Positions 17,275 to 25,830 are shown, counted from the first letter of the stretch. The stretch: 64,000 nucleotides of DNA from Aureimonas jatrophae (GCF_900104035.1 NZ_FNIT01000004.1:124001-188000), one strand, 5' to 3'. Notes: a model not told the origin generated them from the sequence alone. Numbers and translations are program-made.

Positions 17275-17868
17275 TTAGGCGGCCTCCTCCTGCTCGCCGG
17301 TTTCGGTGCCGTCGTCGACCTCGTCCTCTTCGAGAACCTTGGCGGTGCGCTTGGGCCCCTTGTTGAGGTTGAGCTCGATGAGGCGTACGGCCTCGGTCTC
17401 CGAAACCTCGTTCACGGCGGCGAGTTCGCGCGCCATGCGACCGAGAGCGGCCTCGTAGAGCTGGCGCTCGCTATAGCTCTGCTCCGGCTGCGATTCGGCG
17501 CGGTACAGGTCGCGCACGACCTCGGCGATCGAGATCAGGTCGCCGGAGTTGATCTTGGCATCGTATTCCTGCGCGCGGCGGCTCCACATCGTGCGCTTCA
17601 CCCGCGCCCGGCCCTGAACCACCTTGAGGGCGCGCTCCACGAAGTCGGTCTCGGAGAGCTTGCGCATGCCGACGCTCTCGGCCTTGGCCACGGGGACCTT
17701 CAGCCGCATCTTGTCTTTCTCGAAGTCGATCACGAACAGCTCGAGCGTCATGCCCGCCACGACCTGCTCCTCGATCGCCACGATCTGCCCCACGCCATGG
17801 GCGGGGTAGACGATGCTCTCGCCGGTCTTGAAGCCTTGACGCTGGGAGACCTTCTTCTGAATGCTCAT
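17275..17868 (-). CDS. carD: CarD family transcriptional regulator (CdnL-like)
   Basis: This 197-residue cytoplasmic protein binds RNA polymerase beta and stabilises open promoter complexes, as shown for CarD/CdnL proteins in other bacteria. The N-terminal RNAP-interaction domain includes GFKTGESIVYPAHGVGQIV (about residues 12-30), and the helical DNA-binding part includes RMWSRRAQEYDAKI-like sequence (TMWSRRAQEYDAKINSGDL) and SERQLYEAALGRMARELA. The C-terminal 30 residues are acidic (EEDEVDDGTETGEQEE). A sigma70-like promoter sits about 270 bases upstream, leaving a long leader, and a terminator follows. The gene order helicase-S4-fdxA-carD is typical for the order. Confidence 0.93.
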   Translation of the reverse strand: MSIQKKVSQRQGFKTGESIVYPAHGVGQIVAIEEQVVAGMTLELFVIDFEKDKMRLKVPVAKAESVGMRKLSETDFVERALKVVQGRARVKRTMWSRRAQEYDAKINSGDLISIAEVVRDLYRAESQPEQSYSERQLYEAALGRMARELAAVNEVSETEAVRLIELNLNKGPKRTAKVLEEDEVDDGTETGEQEEAA

Positions 17869-18263
17869 AACGCTAGCTGAACTCCCTGTTGTGCAGAGCC
17901 GCCGAGGCCGCTATGCACGGGGCGACCTCGAAGGGGGTCGCGGGTTGAGCAGGCCGAACGGTCCGAGCGACCGGCGGCGGCAGCCTGGCCTGACTCGGGC
18001 ACACCGCTTCCGCCACGACGCAGCCGATCCGTTTCCGAGCGGAGACGGACGAGCGATCGGAAGGCGGGAGGAGCGAACCTTTCAAGAGGCCGTGACCGCC
18101 GGGTCAAGGGTAGGTTTGGATGTCCGGCGCTCGACTGTTGCAGAAATAATACCCTGTCGAGGCGCAAAATTCAACCCAAATCGCCCGCGCCGCCCGGAGG
18201 CGACGCGAGCCGTCCACGATGAATTGCAGTTTCGGGAACGCGACGTGCGAACCCGACGCGATC
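17869..18263. other. carD leader and promoter region
   Basis: This 395-base stretch between fdxA and carD holds no gene. It contains the putative carD promoter at 18146-18174 and then about 270 bases of transcribed leader. Within the leader GCGACC and GGTCGC can pair (about 17922-17941) as a small hairpin. No other conserved element was recognised. Confidence 0.5.
18146..18174 (-). promoter_or_regulatory. putative sigma70-type promoter of carD
   Basis: On the reverse strand TTGAAT (18174-18169) and TATTAT (18151-18146) are separated by exactly 17 bases, in a locally AT-rich patch within otherwise GC-rich DNA. Both hexamers match the housekeeping consensus at most positions. Transcription would start near 18139. 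Confidence 0.6.
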
Positions 18264-18602
18264 TCAATCGCCTTGGCCGGGCTCGGGCGAGAAGAACTTC
18301 TCGAGCTTGCCCTCGACCCCGTCCATCGCCTTGGCGTCGGCCGGCGCCTCGCGCTTCACCGTGATATTGGGCCACTTATCGGCATAGTCGGCGTTGAGCT
18401 TCAGCCAGGTATCCAGCGCAGGCTCGGTATCCGGCTTGATCGCCTCGGCCGGGCACTCGGGCTCGCATACGCCGCAGTCGATACACTCGTCGGGATGGAT
18501 GACGAGCATGTTCTCGCCCTCATAGAAGCAGTCCACCGGACAAACCTCGACGCAATCCATGTACTTGCAGCGGATGCAGTTGTCGGTGACGACATAGGTC
18601 AT
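18264..18602 (-). CDS. fdxA: 7Fe-8S ferredoxin FdxA
   Basis: This 112-residue soluble electron carrier is a seven-iron ferredoxin. Cysteines 9, 17, 21, 25, 40, 43, 46 and 50 match the spacing that binds one [3Fe-4S] and one [4Fe-4S] cluster in Azotobacter-type ferredoxin I; Cys12 is an additional one, as in relatives. The N-terminus [19 protein letters not shown] is highly conserved. The C-terminal 50 residues are the usual extension. A gap of 226 bases separates it from the S4 protein gene upstream, so it may have its own promoter. Confidence 0.96.
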   Translation of the reverse strand: MTYVVTDNCIRCKYMDCVEVCPVDCFYEGENMLVIHPDECIDCGVCEPECPAEAIKPDTEPALDTWLKLNADYADKWPNITVKREAPADAKAMDGVEGKLEKFFSPEPGQGD

Positions 18603-18828
18603 GGCGGCATTCCCGGCAGAGGCCGCCCGCGGAGCCGGCAGGCGGGAGAGAGCCGGCGGCGGGCGTCAGGAGAGGAAGGGTGGACGGGGCGCCGAGACGG
18701 CGCACCAAGGTCCGATATCGGGGGGACGTAGCGGCTTCAGGGGGGGCTGACAAGGGTCGCGCATTGCGCGGAACGGACGCGGAGGGGAACGTTCGTTCGC
18801 TCATCCGCTCGGTCGGCCGCAAGGGCGC

Positions 18829-19212
18829 TCAACCGTCCTCGCCCCAAGCTTCTTTGAAGCGTCGCGCTTCTTCGCGCTCGCGTCGCGAGGGGCGCTCGCC
18901 CGGATCGACCTGCGGTGCGGTCGGCACGGTCGGACCCGGCTCGGGCGGCGGCGTCAGGTCCTCGAAGAGGAGCGCCGCCTCCGGCGCGGGACCGCGACGC
19001 GTTCCCGGATCGAGAACCTTCAGGACGCGGATCCGCTCGGCGACCGAGATCGTCAGCACGTCGCCGGGCCGCACCAGCCGAGCGGAATGGGTGATCTTCT
19101 CGCGGTTCACCCGCACCGCGCCGGACACGGTCAGCTTCTGGGCGAGCGATCGGGACTTGCAGACGCGCGCGAAGAACAGCCACTTGTCGATGCGCTGTTC
19201 GCCTGCCGCCAT
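18829..19212 (-). CDS. RNA-binding S4 domain protein (Hsp15-like)
   Basis: This 127-residue protein has an N-terminal S4 RNA-binding domain (RIDKWLFFARVCKSRSLAQ, residues 7-25, then VSGAVRVNREK), as in the ribosome-associated heat-shock protein Hsp15. The C-terminal half is proline-rich, then charged (RREREEARRFKEAWGEDG). It starts 21 bases after the helicase stop and is almost certainly co-transcribed with it, which points to a joint role in RNA or ribosome metabolism. Family call secure; its RNA target is unknown. Confidence 0.9.
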   Translation of the reverse strand: MAAGEQRIDKWLFFARVCKSRSLAQKLTVSGAVRVNREKITHSARLVRPGDVLTISVAERIRVLKVLDPGTRRGPAPEAALLFEDLTPPPEPGPTVPTAPQVDPGERPSRREREEARRFKEAWGEDG

Positions 19213-19233
19213 GCCCGCTCCCGCGTTCGCGTC

Positions 19234-22200
19234 CTACTTGAGCTTGTCCTTGAGCGCCGCGAGCTTGGCGAAGGGCGAGTCGGGGTCGATCGCGCGCGGC
19301 TTCTCGAACCGGCGCTCCTCGAAGCGACGCTCTCCGCCCCCCTTCTCGCGATCCTTGCCGAACGAACGATCCTTGCCGCCCTGGCGCTCGCCGTTCCGAT
19401 CCTTGCCGAAGTCGCGGGTGCCGCCATCACGGTTCTTGCTACCGTTCCGGTTCGGCGCACCGCCACGCTCCTGCTGGGTTCGGTCATCCCGGCGCTCGCC
19501 GCGCGGCGGACCGCCCTGCGCGCGCCGCTCGTCGCCGCCGCGCTCGGGACGGTTGCCGTTTCCGCGCCCGAAGCGCTGACCGGCACCTCCGCGGTCTTCA
19601 CCGCCGCGGGCCTCGCGGTTCTGGCCGCCCGGGCGTCCCCGGCCTTGACCGCCGCGACGCTCGCCCCGGTCGCCGCCACGATGGGGACGCCACAGGAGCA
19701 CCATCTTCGGCGGCTCGGCCGCGACTTCAGTCTCGGCCGTCACCGCGCCGTCCACGGCGGCCGGCTCGGCCGCGACGATCTCAACCGTCGGGCTCCCGTC
19801 GTCGGGCTCGGGGGCGGACGCGGGACGCTGCTCGACCTCGTCGGCATCGGTGGGCGCGGCGTCGGACAGGATCGCGTCGACGGGTCGCGGCTCGTCGCCT
19901 TCGACGGCCTCCAGATCCCCCTCGTTCAACGCGGCGCCCGGCTCCATGGCAGGCTCCAGATCGGACACCGCCACGCCCTCGGCGGAAGCCAGGGGTTCAG
20001 CGACGTCCGCCTCGCCCGCCACCCCGTCGCTGGCCGGCTCGTCACCGCGCAGCGCCAGAAGAGCGCCCTCCTCCAGGATCGTCGCATCCGCCTCGGAGGT
20101 CGCCGCCTCGGCCGGCACGGTCGCCACGGGCTCGGCCGCGCGCACCGCCTCGGCGGCGGCCAGCGCCTCGTCCTGGCGTCGCATCGTCGCCTCGACCTCG
20201 CGCTGCTCCATCGCGTTGGAGCGGTAGCCCAGACCCTTCAGGATTTCGTCCATATCATCGGCGGTCGCGCCGAGAATCGACATCATGGCCGGCGTGACGA
20301 TGAACTCGCGGCCGTTGAAGGCGCCCTCGGGACGCTTGCCGGTGGCGGTCGGCGACCAGCCCAGAGCCGGCCGGATCAGGTCGGCCAGACGCTCCAGGAT
20401 GTCGACGCGCACGGCCCGGCGCCCGAGCAGGCGATAGCCGGCCAGCGCGTAGAAGACCGGATCGAACTCGGGATTGGCCTGAACCGAGGTGCGGCCGGTG
20501 GCCAGAAGCTGCGTCACCTCGCCGTAGCCGGAGCGCTCGCGTCCATCCTCCTTGATGCCCCACAGGAGGGTCAGAAGGGCGGCGGGCGCCGGCTTCACGA
20601 GGGCGGGAACGAAGATGTGGTAGGCGCCGAAGCGCACGCCCAAACGACGCAGCGCGGCGCGCGCGTCCTGATCGAGCGCGCGCACCTCCTCGGCGATCTC
20701 GCGGCGCTGAAGCAGGCCGTAAGCCTCGAACAAACGGAAGGCGATGCCCTTGGCGACGCCTTCCGCGCCCTGCGCTTCCTTGAGATCGACAAGCGGCTTG
20801 AGGATCGTGGAGATCTGGTAGGTGACGAAGCGATCGGCGCGCGCGGCGACCTTGTCGCGCGCAGGACCCGTCAGCTGCTCGTCGGCAAGCAGGACGACGC
20901 GAGGGCGCAGGGCGTCCTCACCGGCGATAAGGCTCGCGATCGGCGCGCCCAGCCAGCGCACATAGGCGTCGGAGCCCAGCGCCAGATCTCCGTTGGGTGC
21001 GTTCGCGAAGCGCTCAGCACGCTTCTCGTACTCGCTCGCCAACGCCTTCTGCGCCGCCGCACGCACCGTCTTGGCGTCCGGTCCGTCGCTCTTGGTGTCG
21101 GGCGTGAAGCGGAATCCCTGCAGCTCGCCCACCAGGTGACCCTCAACGAGCACCGTGCCGTCGCCGCCGATTTCAGCTTCCATGAACGCGTTCTCTCTCA
21201 GCCGCTTCATCAGGACGCTTGTCCTGCGATCTACGAAGCGTTTCGTCAACCGCTCGTGCAGGGCGTCGGAGAGACGGTCCTCGATGGCGCGGGTGTTTTC
21301 CTGCCAGTGTGTCGGATCGGCCAGCCAGCCGGGCCGGTGCGAGATATAGGTCCAGGTACGGATCTCGGCGATACGCTGCGAGAGCGTGTCGATGTCGCCC
21401 TCGACCGAGTCGGCGCGTCGCACCTGGGCCGCCATGTAGTCCTCGGCCACCGTGCCCCGGCGCACGAGGTCGGCATAGATCGAGGCGATGATCTCGGCAT
21501 GCTGGGCCGGCGCGATGCGCCGGTAGTCGGGCAGCTTGCAGGCTTCCCAGAGGAGCTCCACCGCCTTGGCGCCATGGGCCGCCCGCATGACGGCCTCGTC
21601 GCGCGACAGGAACTCCAGCGCCCGTTGATCCACCGAGGGAAGCGAGCGCGACAGCGATTCGTTCGGCGGCGCGCGGTCGAGGGACTGCTTCAGGGCGTCG
21701 ACGCTGGCGAAGTCGAGGTGCCGGTTGCGCCATTGCAGGACCCGCACGCTCTGGAACTCGTGCGCCTCCAGGTGCTCCACCAGTTCCTGGGGCATGGGAT
21801 CGACGCGGCCCGTCACGCCGAACGTGCCGTCGCGCACGTGGCGGCCGGCGCGCCCTGCAATCTGGCCCAGTTCGGCGGGCGTCAGCTGGCGGTACTGGAA
21901 GCCGTCGTATTTCCAGTCCTGGGCAAAGGCCACGTGATCGACGTCGAGGTTGAGACCCATGCCGATTGCGTCGGTCGCGACCAGGAATTCGACATCGCCG
22001 TTCTGGTAGAGTTCGACCTGCGCGTTGCGCGTGCGGGGGGACAGGGCACCCAGCACGACGGCCGCGCCCCCGCGCTGACGCCGGATCAGCTCGGCGATGG
22101 CGTAGACCTCCTCGGCCGAGAAGGCGACGATCGCCGAGCGGCGCGGCAGGCGCGTGATCTTCTTGGAGCCGGCGTAGAGGAGTTGCGACAGGCGGGGGCG

Positions 22201-22680
22201 CGTGATGCACGAGATTCCCGGCAGCATGCGCTCCAGGACGCCGCGCATCGTGGCCGAGCCGAGCAGCAGCGTCTCGTCGCGGCCGCGCGTATGCAGGATG
22301 CGGTCCGTAAAGACGTGGCCGCGCTCGAAGTCGCCGGCGAGCTGCACCTCGTCGATCGCCACGAACGAGGCGTTCGTTTCGCGCGGCATGGCTTCGACGG
22401 TGCAGACCTGGAAGCGCGCGTTGGGCGGCTTGATCTTCTCCTCGCCGGTGATCAGCGAGACGGCGCCGACCCCCACCCGGTCGACGACCTTGCCGTAAAC
22501 CTCGCGCGCCAGAAGGCGCAGCGGCAGGCCGATGACGCCGGACGGGTGCGCCACCATGCGCTCAATGGCGAGCCAGGTCTTGCCGGTATTGGTGGGGCCG
22601 AGAACCGCCGTGACGCCACGCCCGTCGGGGTGGTTGCCCGCCGGGCGGGCCGAGCGCGAGAGAAGGGGCGCATCCATCAT
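19234..22680 (-). CDS. Suv3-like DEAD/DEAH-type RNA helicase with RG-rich tail
   Basis: This 1148-residue protein is a superfamily 2 helicase like mitochondrial Suv3. Walker A is GPTNTGKT (Lys34), motif II is AIDEVQLAGD, motif III region is LLGSATM, and motif VI is QIAGRAGRHVRDG. After the two RecA-like domains (to about residue 330) comes a long helical region, then an acidic linker near residues 780-960. The last 180 residues are dominated by Arg, Gly, Asp and Lys (RGERRGGQGRGRPGG), a disordered RNA-binding tail. ATG 22680 is used; GTG 22683 is next to it. It is co-transcribed with the S4 protein. An RNA-unwinding role, possibly with a degradosome, is inferred. Confidence 0.92.
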   Translation of the reverse strand: MMDAPLLSRSARPAGNHPDGRGVTAVLGPTNTGKTWLAIERMVAHPSGVIGLPLRLLAREVYGKVVDRVGVGAVSLITGEEKIKPPNARFQVCTVEAMPRETNASFVAIDEVQLAGDFERGHVFTDRILHTRGRDETLLLGSATMRGVLERMLPGISCITRPRLSQLLYAGSKKITRLPRRSAIVAFSAEEVYAIAELIRRQRGGAAVVLGALSPRTRNAQVELYQNGDVEFLVATDAIGMGLNLDVDHVAFAQDWKYDGFQYRQLTPAELGQIAGRAGRHVRDGTFGVTGRVDPMPQELVEHLEAHEFQSVRVLQWRNRHLDFASVDALKQSLDRAPPNESLSRSLPSVDQRALEFLSRDEAVMRAAHGAKAVELLWEACKLPDYRRIAPAQHAEIIASIYADLVRRGTVAEDYMAAQVRRADSVEGDIDTLSQRIAEIRTWTYISHRPGWLADPTHWQENTRAIEDRLSDALHERLTKRFVDRRTSVLMKRLRENAFMEAEIGGDGTVLVEGHLVGELQGFRFTPDTKSDGPDAKTVRAAAQKALASEYEKRAERFANAPNGDLALGSDAYVRWLGAPIASLIAGEDALRPRVVLLADEQLTGPARDKVAARADRFVTYQISTILKPLVDLKEAQGAEGVAKGIAFRLFEAYGLLQRREIAEEVRALDQDARAALRRLGVRFGAYHIFVPALVKPAPAALLTLLWGIKEDGRERSGYGEVTQLLATGRTSVQANPEFDPVFYALAGYRLLGRRAVRVDILERLADLIRPALGWSPTATGKRPEGAFNGREFIVTPAMMSILGATADDMDEILKGLGYRSNAMEQREVEATMRRQDEALAAAEAVRAAEPVATVPAEAATSEADATILEEGALLALRGDEPASDGVAGEADVAEPLASAEGVAVSDLEPAMEPGAALNEGDLEAVEGDEPRPVDAILSDAAPTDADEVEQRPASAPEPDDGSPTVEIVAAEPAAVDGAVTAETEVAAEPPKMVLLWRPHRGGDRGERRGGQGRGRPGGQNREARGGEDRGGAGQRFGRGNGNRPERGGDERRAQGGPPRGERRDDRTQQERGGAPNRNGSKNRDGGTRDFGKDRNGERQGGKDRSFGKDREKGGGERRFEERRFEKPRAIDPDSPFAKLAALKDKLK

Positions 22681-22720
22681 CACGCGAGGTTACGTGGGAA
22701 GCCCTTCGCAAAACGCAACC

Positions 22721-22746
22721 GGGCGCGGCGACGGATCGCCGCGCCC
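22721..22746 (-). terminator. hairpin terminator after the first PepSY-like gene
   Basis: GGGCGCGGCGA and TCGCCGCGCCC form a perfect 11-pair stem with a four-base loop. It lies 25 bases after the stop of the gene at 22772-23128. The following reverse-strand sequence is only moderately T-rich (GGTTGCGTTTTG). Confidence 0.6.
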
Positions 22747-22771
22747 GTCCGCAAAGCGGTCGAGCCGCCCC

Positions 22772-23128
22772 TCAGCGTACGTCGACGATGTCGCCCGAGC
22801 GGCGGTCGATGATGACGGTCAGGTCGCGGCCCCGGCGGTCGCCGCCCTCGACGCGGATCGTGCGGCCGCGCGAGAACACATCGTCCACCTCTCGCATGCC
22901 CTGCGAACGGGCGATGCGCACGGCCTCGCGCTCGGTGATCTCGCGCCGGCGCGGCGGCGGCTCGTCGCGGAAGCGGCGCGGGCCGTCGTATCCCGGAGGG
23001 CCCCGGTCGTCGGGCAGGACCCGCACGCCGTCCGGTCCGATCTGGATGCCCTGCGCCAGGACGGGCGCGGCGGTGAGGCTGGCCAGTGCGGCGACGAGGC
23101 CGACGCGCAGCAAGGATCTGATCGTCAT
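22772..23128 (-). CDS. small periplasmic PepSY-like protein (paralogue A)
   Basis: This 118-residue exported protein has a signal peptide cleaved after APVLA. The mature protein begins GIQIGPDGVRVLPDD, has a proline- and arginine-rich linker, then a C-terminal PepSY-like unit: EREAVRIARSQGMREVDDV followed by two strands ending DRRSGDIVDVR. It is clearly related to the next gene upstream (22-36 residues at each end match closely). ATG 23128 has GGGAG upstream; 49 residues encoded before it in the open frame are unconserved. A GGAAC-type promoter candidate precedes it. Function unknown; PepSY units are thought to bind or inhibit envelope proteases. Confidence 0.8.
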   Translation of the reverse strand: MTIRSLLRVGLVAALASLTAAPVLAQGIQIGPDGVRVLPDDRGPPGYDGPRRFRDEPPPRRREITEREAVRIARSQGMREVDDVFSRGRTIRVEGGDRRGRDLTVIIDRRSGDIVDVR

Positions 23129-23183
23129 GAAAGACTCCCGTTGAACGCCCGGCCGGACAAGCCGCAGCGCCGGGTGCGCTACA

Positions 23184-23208
23184 GACGCGCGGCCCGGCGT
23201 TTGGTTCC
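23184..23208 (-). promoter_or_regulatory. putative EcfG-type promoter (GGAAC-N16-CGTC)
   Basis: On the reverse strand GGAAC (23208-23204) is followed by 16 bases and CGTC (23187-23184), one base off the CGTT consensus. The predicted transcript would start about 50 bases before ATG 23128. Confidence 0.4.
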
Positions 23209-23250
23209 CGAACCGCGCAGCCACCGGCTGGAAACGAACCGTCGGACGCG

Positions 23251-23280
23251 AAAAGGGCGGCGCCGCGAACGGCACCGCCC
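23251..23280 (-). terminator. rho-independent terminator after the second PepSY-like gene
   Basis: GGGCGGCGCC and GGCACCGCCC pair (one mismatch) around a six-base loop, with TTTT on the reverse-strand 3' side. It lies 24 bases after the stop of the gene at 23305-23643. Confidence 0.7.
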
Positions 23281-23304
23281 CGTCTTCACTCTCTGGCGAG
23301 GGGC

Positions 23305-23643
23305 TCAGCGGACCGACAAGACGTCGCCCGAGCGACGGTCGATATCGACCTGGATGTCGTCGCCCGAGCGGTCCACGCCGACGACGCGGAACGAGCGGCT
23401 GGTGCGACGCACGTCGTCGACCTCGCGCACGCCCTCGCCGCGGGCGATACGGATGGCGTCGCGCTCGCCGATCTCGCGGGCCGCGCGACGGTCGTCGCGA
23501 CGCATGTCGTCGTCGCGGCGGGCGTTGGGATCCACGAGGCGGACGCCGTCGCGGCCGATCTCGATGCCCTGGGCAAAGCTCGGCGTGGCGGTGGCGACGG
23601 CCACGAGGGCGAGGGCGGCGGCGGTGAGGCTCTTGTTGATCAT
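23305..23643 (-). CDS. small periplasmic PepSY-like protein (paralogue B)
   Basis: This 112-residue exported protein has a signal peptide cleaved after TPSFA. The mature sequence GIEIGRDGVRLVDPN parallels the neighbouring paralogue, followed by an Asp/Arg-rich linker (RRDDDMRRDDRRAAREIGE) and a PepSY-like unit ending DRRSGDVLSVR. GGAGGACCCG precedes the ATG. Each copy has its own candidate stress promoter and terminator, so they are separate transcription units that arose by tandem duplication. Function unknown; an envelope role is inferred from the signal peptide. Confidence 0.8.
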   Translation of the reverse strand: MINKSLTAAALALVAVATATPSFAQGIEIGRDGVRLVDPNARRDDDMRRDDRRAAREIGERDAIRIARGEGVREVDDVRRTSRSFRVVGVDRSGDDIQVDIDRRSGDVLSVR

Positions 23644-23700
23644 CGGGTCCTCCGGTGCTGCCAGTGGCAGCGCGTTGGTTCGGTTTCTCTTGGCCCCGTT

Positions 23701-23726
23701 AACACCCGTGCGCGCCGGAGGGTTCC
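23701..23726 (-). promoter_or_regulatory. putative EcfG-type promoter (GGAAC-N17-TGTT)
   Basis: On the reverse strand GGAAC (23726-23722) is followed by 17 bases and TGTTAAC (TGTT at 23704-23701). The -10 side is identical to that of the rpoH candidate. The predicted start lies about 50 bases before the ATG of the gene at 23305-23643. Confidence 0.55.
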
Positions 23727-23746
23727 CACGCCCGCCGCCGAACGCC

Positions 23747-24472
23747 TCAGGCGAGGTACTGACCGCCGTTGGCCGACAGGGTCGCGCCCGTGATGAAGCC
23801 CGCCTCCTCCGCCACGAGGAACAGGACGCAACGCGCGATCTCCTCGGGCTCGCCGAGGCGTCCCACCGGGATATGCGGCAGGATGCGCTCGTTCAGCACC
23901 TTCTCATCGATCGCGCGCACCATCTCGGTGCCGATATAGCCGGGCGTGATGGCGTTCACCGTGATGCCGGCGCGCGCGCCTTCCTGGGCCAGCGCCTTGG
24001 TGAAGCCGATGTCGCCGGCCTTGGCGGCGGAATAGTTGGCCTGGCCGGCCTGACCCTTCTGCCCGTTGATCGATGAGATGTTGACGACGCGCCCGTACTT
24101 TCTCGAGCGCATGCCCTCCCAGACGAGGCGCGTCATGTTGAACAGGCCCGTAAGGTTGGTGCCGATCACGGCGTTCCACTGCTCGGGCGTCATCTTGTGA
24201 AACATGGCGTCGCGCGTGATGCCGGCGTTGTTGACGAGAATGTCGACCGGCCCGACCTCGCTCTCGACCCGGGCCAGACCCGCCTCGCAGGCCGCGTAGT
24301 CCGACACGTCCCAGCGAAACACGGGAATGCCGGTCTCGGCGCGGAAGCTCTCGGCCGCCGCCTCGTTGCCGGCGTAGTTCACCGCGACGCCGTAGCCCTC
24401 CGCCTTCAGCGCGCGCGCGATCGCCGCGCCGATGCCGCGCGAGCCTCCCGTCACCACCGCGACCCTTGCCAT
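23747..24472 (-). CDS. phaB: acetoacetyl-CoA reductase
   Basis: This 241-residue NADPH-dependent SDR reduces acetoacetyl-CoA to (R)-3-hydroxybutyryl-CoA, the monomer for polyhydroxybutyrate. It shows TGGSRGIG (residues 8-15), NNAGITRDAMFHKM, the catalytic serine in NISSINGQKGQAGQ and the Tyr-x3-Lys pair in NYSAAKAG. INGQKGQAGQ and PGYIGTEMV are characteristic of PhaB rather than FabG. It lies 173 bases downstream of phaA on the same strand. Polymer synthase genes are not in the window. Confidence 0.95.
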   Translation of the reverse strand: MARVAVVTGGSRGIGAAIARALKAEGYGVAVNYAGNEAAAESFRAETGIPVFRWDVSDYAACEAGLARVESEVGPVDILVNNAGITRDAMFHKMTPEQWNAVIGTNLTGLFNMTRLVWEGMRSRKYGRVVNISSINGQKGQAGQANYSAAKAGDIGFTKALAQEGARAGITVNAITPGYIGTEMVRAIDEKVLNERILPHIPVGRLGEPEEIARCVLFLVAEEAGFITGATLSANGGQYLA

Positions 24473-24645
24473 GCCTGCTACCTCCCTCTTGTTGCAATCG
24501 TGCCGACGGGACGAGCCACGGCCGTGCGGCTGGCGCCGACGGGACCCGCGACCCGCCGCCCGGGATCAACGGACCCGGGACGACCTGTCGGTATGGTGTC
24601 GAAAATCAGGACCGCCCGCCGGCGAGCCCGCAAGTCATGGGCGCC

Positions 24646-25830
24646 TCAGAGGCGCTCGACGCACATGGCGACGCCCATGCCCCCGCCGATGCAGAGCGTG
24701 GCGAGCCCCTTGCGCGAGCCGCGGCGGCCCATCTCGAAGATCAACGTGTTGAGGCAGCGCGCGCCGCTCGCGCCGATCGGATGGCCGATCGCGATCGCGC
24801 CGCCGTTGACGTTCACGATCGCGGGATCCCAGCCCATGTCCTTGTTGACCGCGCAGGCCTGGGCCGCGAAGGCCTCGTTGGCCTCGACGAGGTCGAGGTC
24901 CTCGACGCGCCAGCCGGCCTTTTCCAAAGCGCGGCGCGAGGCGGGGATCGGTCCCGTGCCCATCACCGCGGGATCCACGCCGACGCTGGCCCAGGACACG
25001 ATGCGCACGAGCGGCTGGAGGCCCCGGCGCGACGCTTCCGCCTCGCTCATCAGGACCACGGCGGCCGCCCCGTCGTTGATGCCGCTGGCGTTGGCGGCCG
25101 TCACCGTGCCCTCCTTGTCGAAGGCGGGACGAAGCTTGGCGACCTTGTCGAGCGTCGTGCCGTGCTTGATGTACTCGTCGTCCGAGACGACGGTGTCGCC
25201 CTTGCGCCCCTTCACGGTGAAGGGGACGATCTCGTCGCGGAAGCGACCGGCCTTCTGCGCGTCCTCCGCCTTGTTCTGCGAGCGCACCGCGAACTCGTCC
25301 TGCTCGCCGCGCGTGATCTGCCACTGGCGCGAGACGTTCTCGGCCGTGTTGCCCATGTGGTAGCCGTGGAAGGCGTCGATCAGGCCATCCTTCAGCATCG
25401 TGTCGACGAGCTTCAGGTCGCCCATCTTGGTGCCCGAGCGAAGGTGCGCGGCATGGGGCGCCATGGACATGGACTCCTGTCCCCCCGCCACCACGACGCG
25501 CGCGTCGCCGCCCGCGATCTGCTGCAGGCCGAGCGCCACGGCCCGCAGGCCCGAGCCGCAAAGCTGGTTGAGGCCCCAGGCCGTCGCCTCCTTCGGGACG
25601 CCCGCCTTCATGGCGGCCTGGCGGGCCGGGTTCTGCCCCTCGCCCGCCGACAGGACCTGGCCGAGGATCACCTCGTCGACCTCCCCGGCCTCGACCCCGG
25701 CGCGGCGCAGCGCCTCGCCGACGGCAACCGCGCCGAGCTCGTGCGCCGGCACGTCGGCAAAGGCCCCGTTGAAGGCGCCGACCGGCGTGCGGGCCGCGCC
25801 CACGATCACGATGGATGGATTGGCACTCAT
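24646..25830 (-). CDS. phaA: acetyl-CoA C-acetyltransferase (beta-ketothiolase)
   Basis: This 394-residue thiolase condenses two acetyl-CoA to acetoacetyl-CoA, the first step of polyhydroxybutyrate synthesis. The acyl-accepting Cys91 lies in NQLCGSGLRA, the catalytic histidine in GHPIGASGARCLNTL and the second cysteine in GGGMGVAMCVE. Length is standard for biosynthetic thiolases. It is followed by phaB and diverges from phaR with 226 bases between, an arrangement seen in rhizobia. The shared region is the obvious place for PhaR control, though I see no certain operator. Confidence 0.96.
   Translation of the reverse strand: MSANPSIVIVGAARTPVGAFNGAFADVPAHELGAVAVGEALRRAGVEAGEVDEVILGQVLSAGEGQNPARQAAMKAGVPKEATAWGLNQLCGSGLRAVALGLQQIAGGDARVVVAGGQESMSMAPHAAHLRSGTKMGDLKLVDTMLKDGLIDAFHGYHMGNTAENVSRQWQITRGEQDEFAVRSQNKAEDAQKAGRFRDEIVPFTVKGRKGDTVVSDDEYIKHGTTLDKVAKLRPAFDKEGTVTAANASGINDGAAAVVLMSEAEASRRGLQPLVRIVSWASVGVDPAVMGTGPIPASRRALEKAGWRVEDLDLVEANEAFAAQACAVNKDMGWDPAIVNVNGGAIAIGHPIGASGARCLNTLIFEMGRRGSRKGLATLCIGGGMGVAMCVERL

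Noticed and set aside
19087-22812. Forward ORF of 1241 codons opposite the helicase
   Set aside because: It is the antisense shadow of a helicase with complete motifs; the product has low-complexity Arg/Gly/Leu composition.
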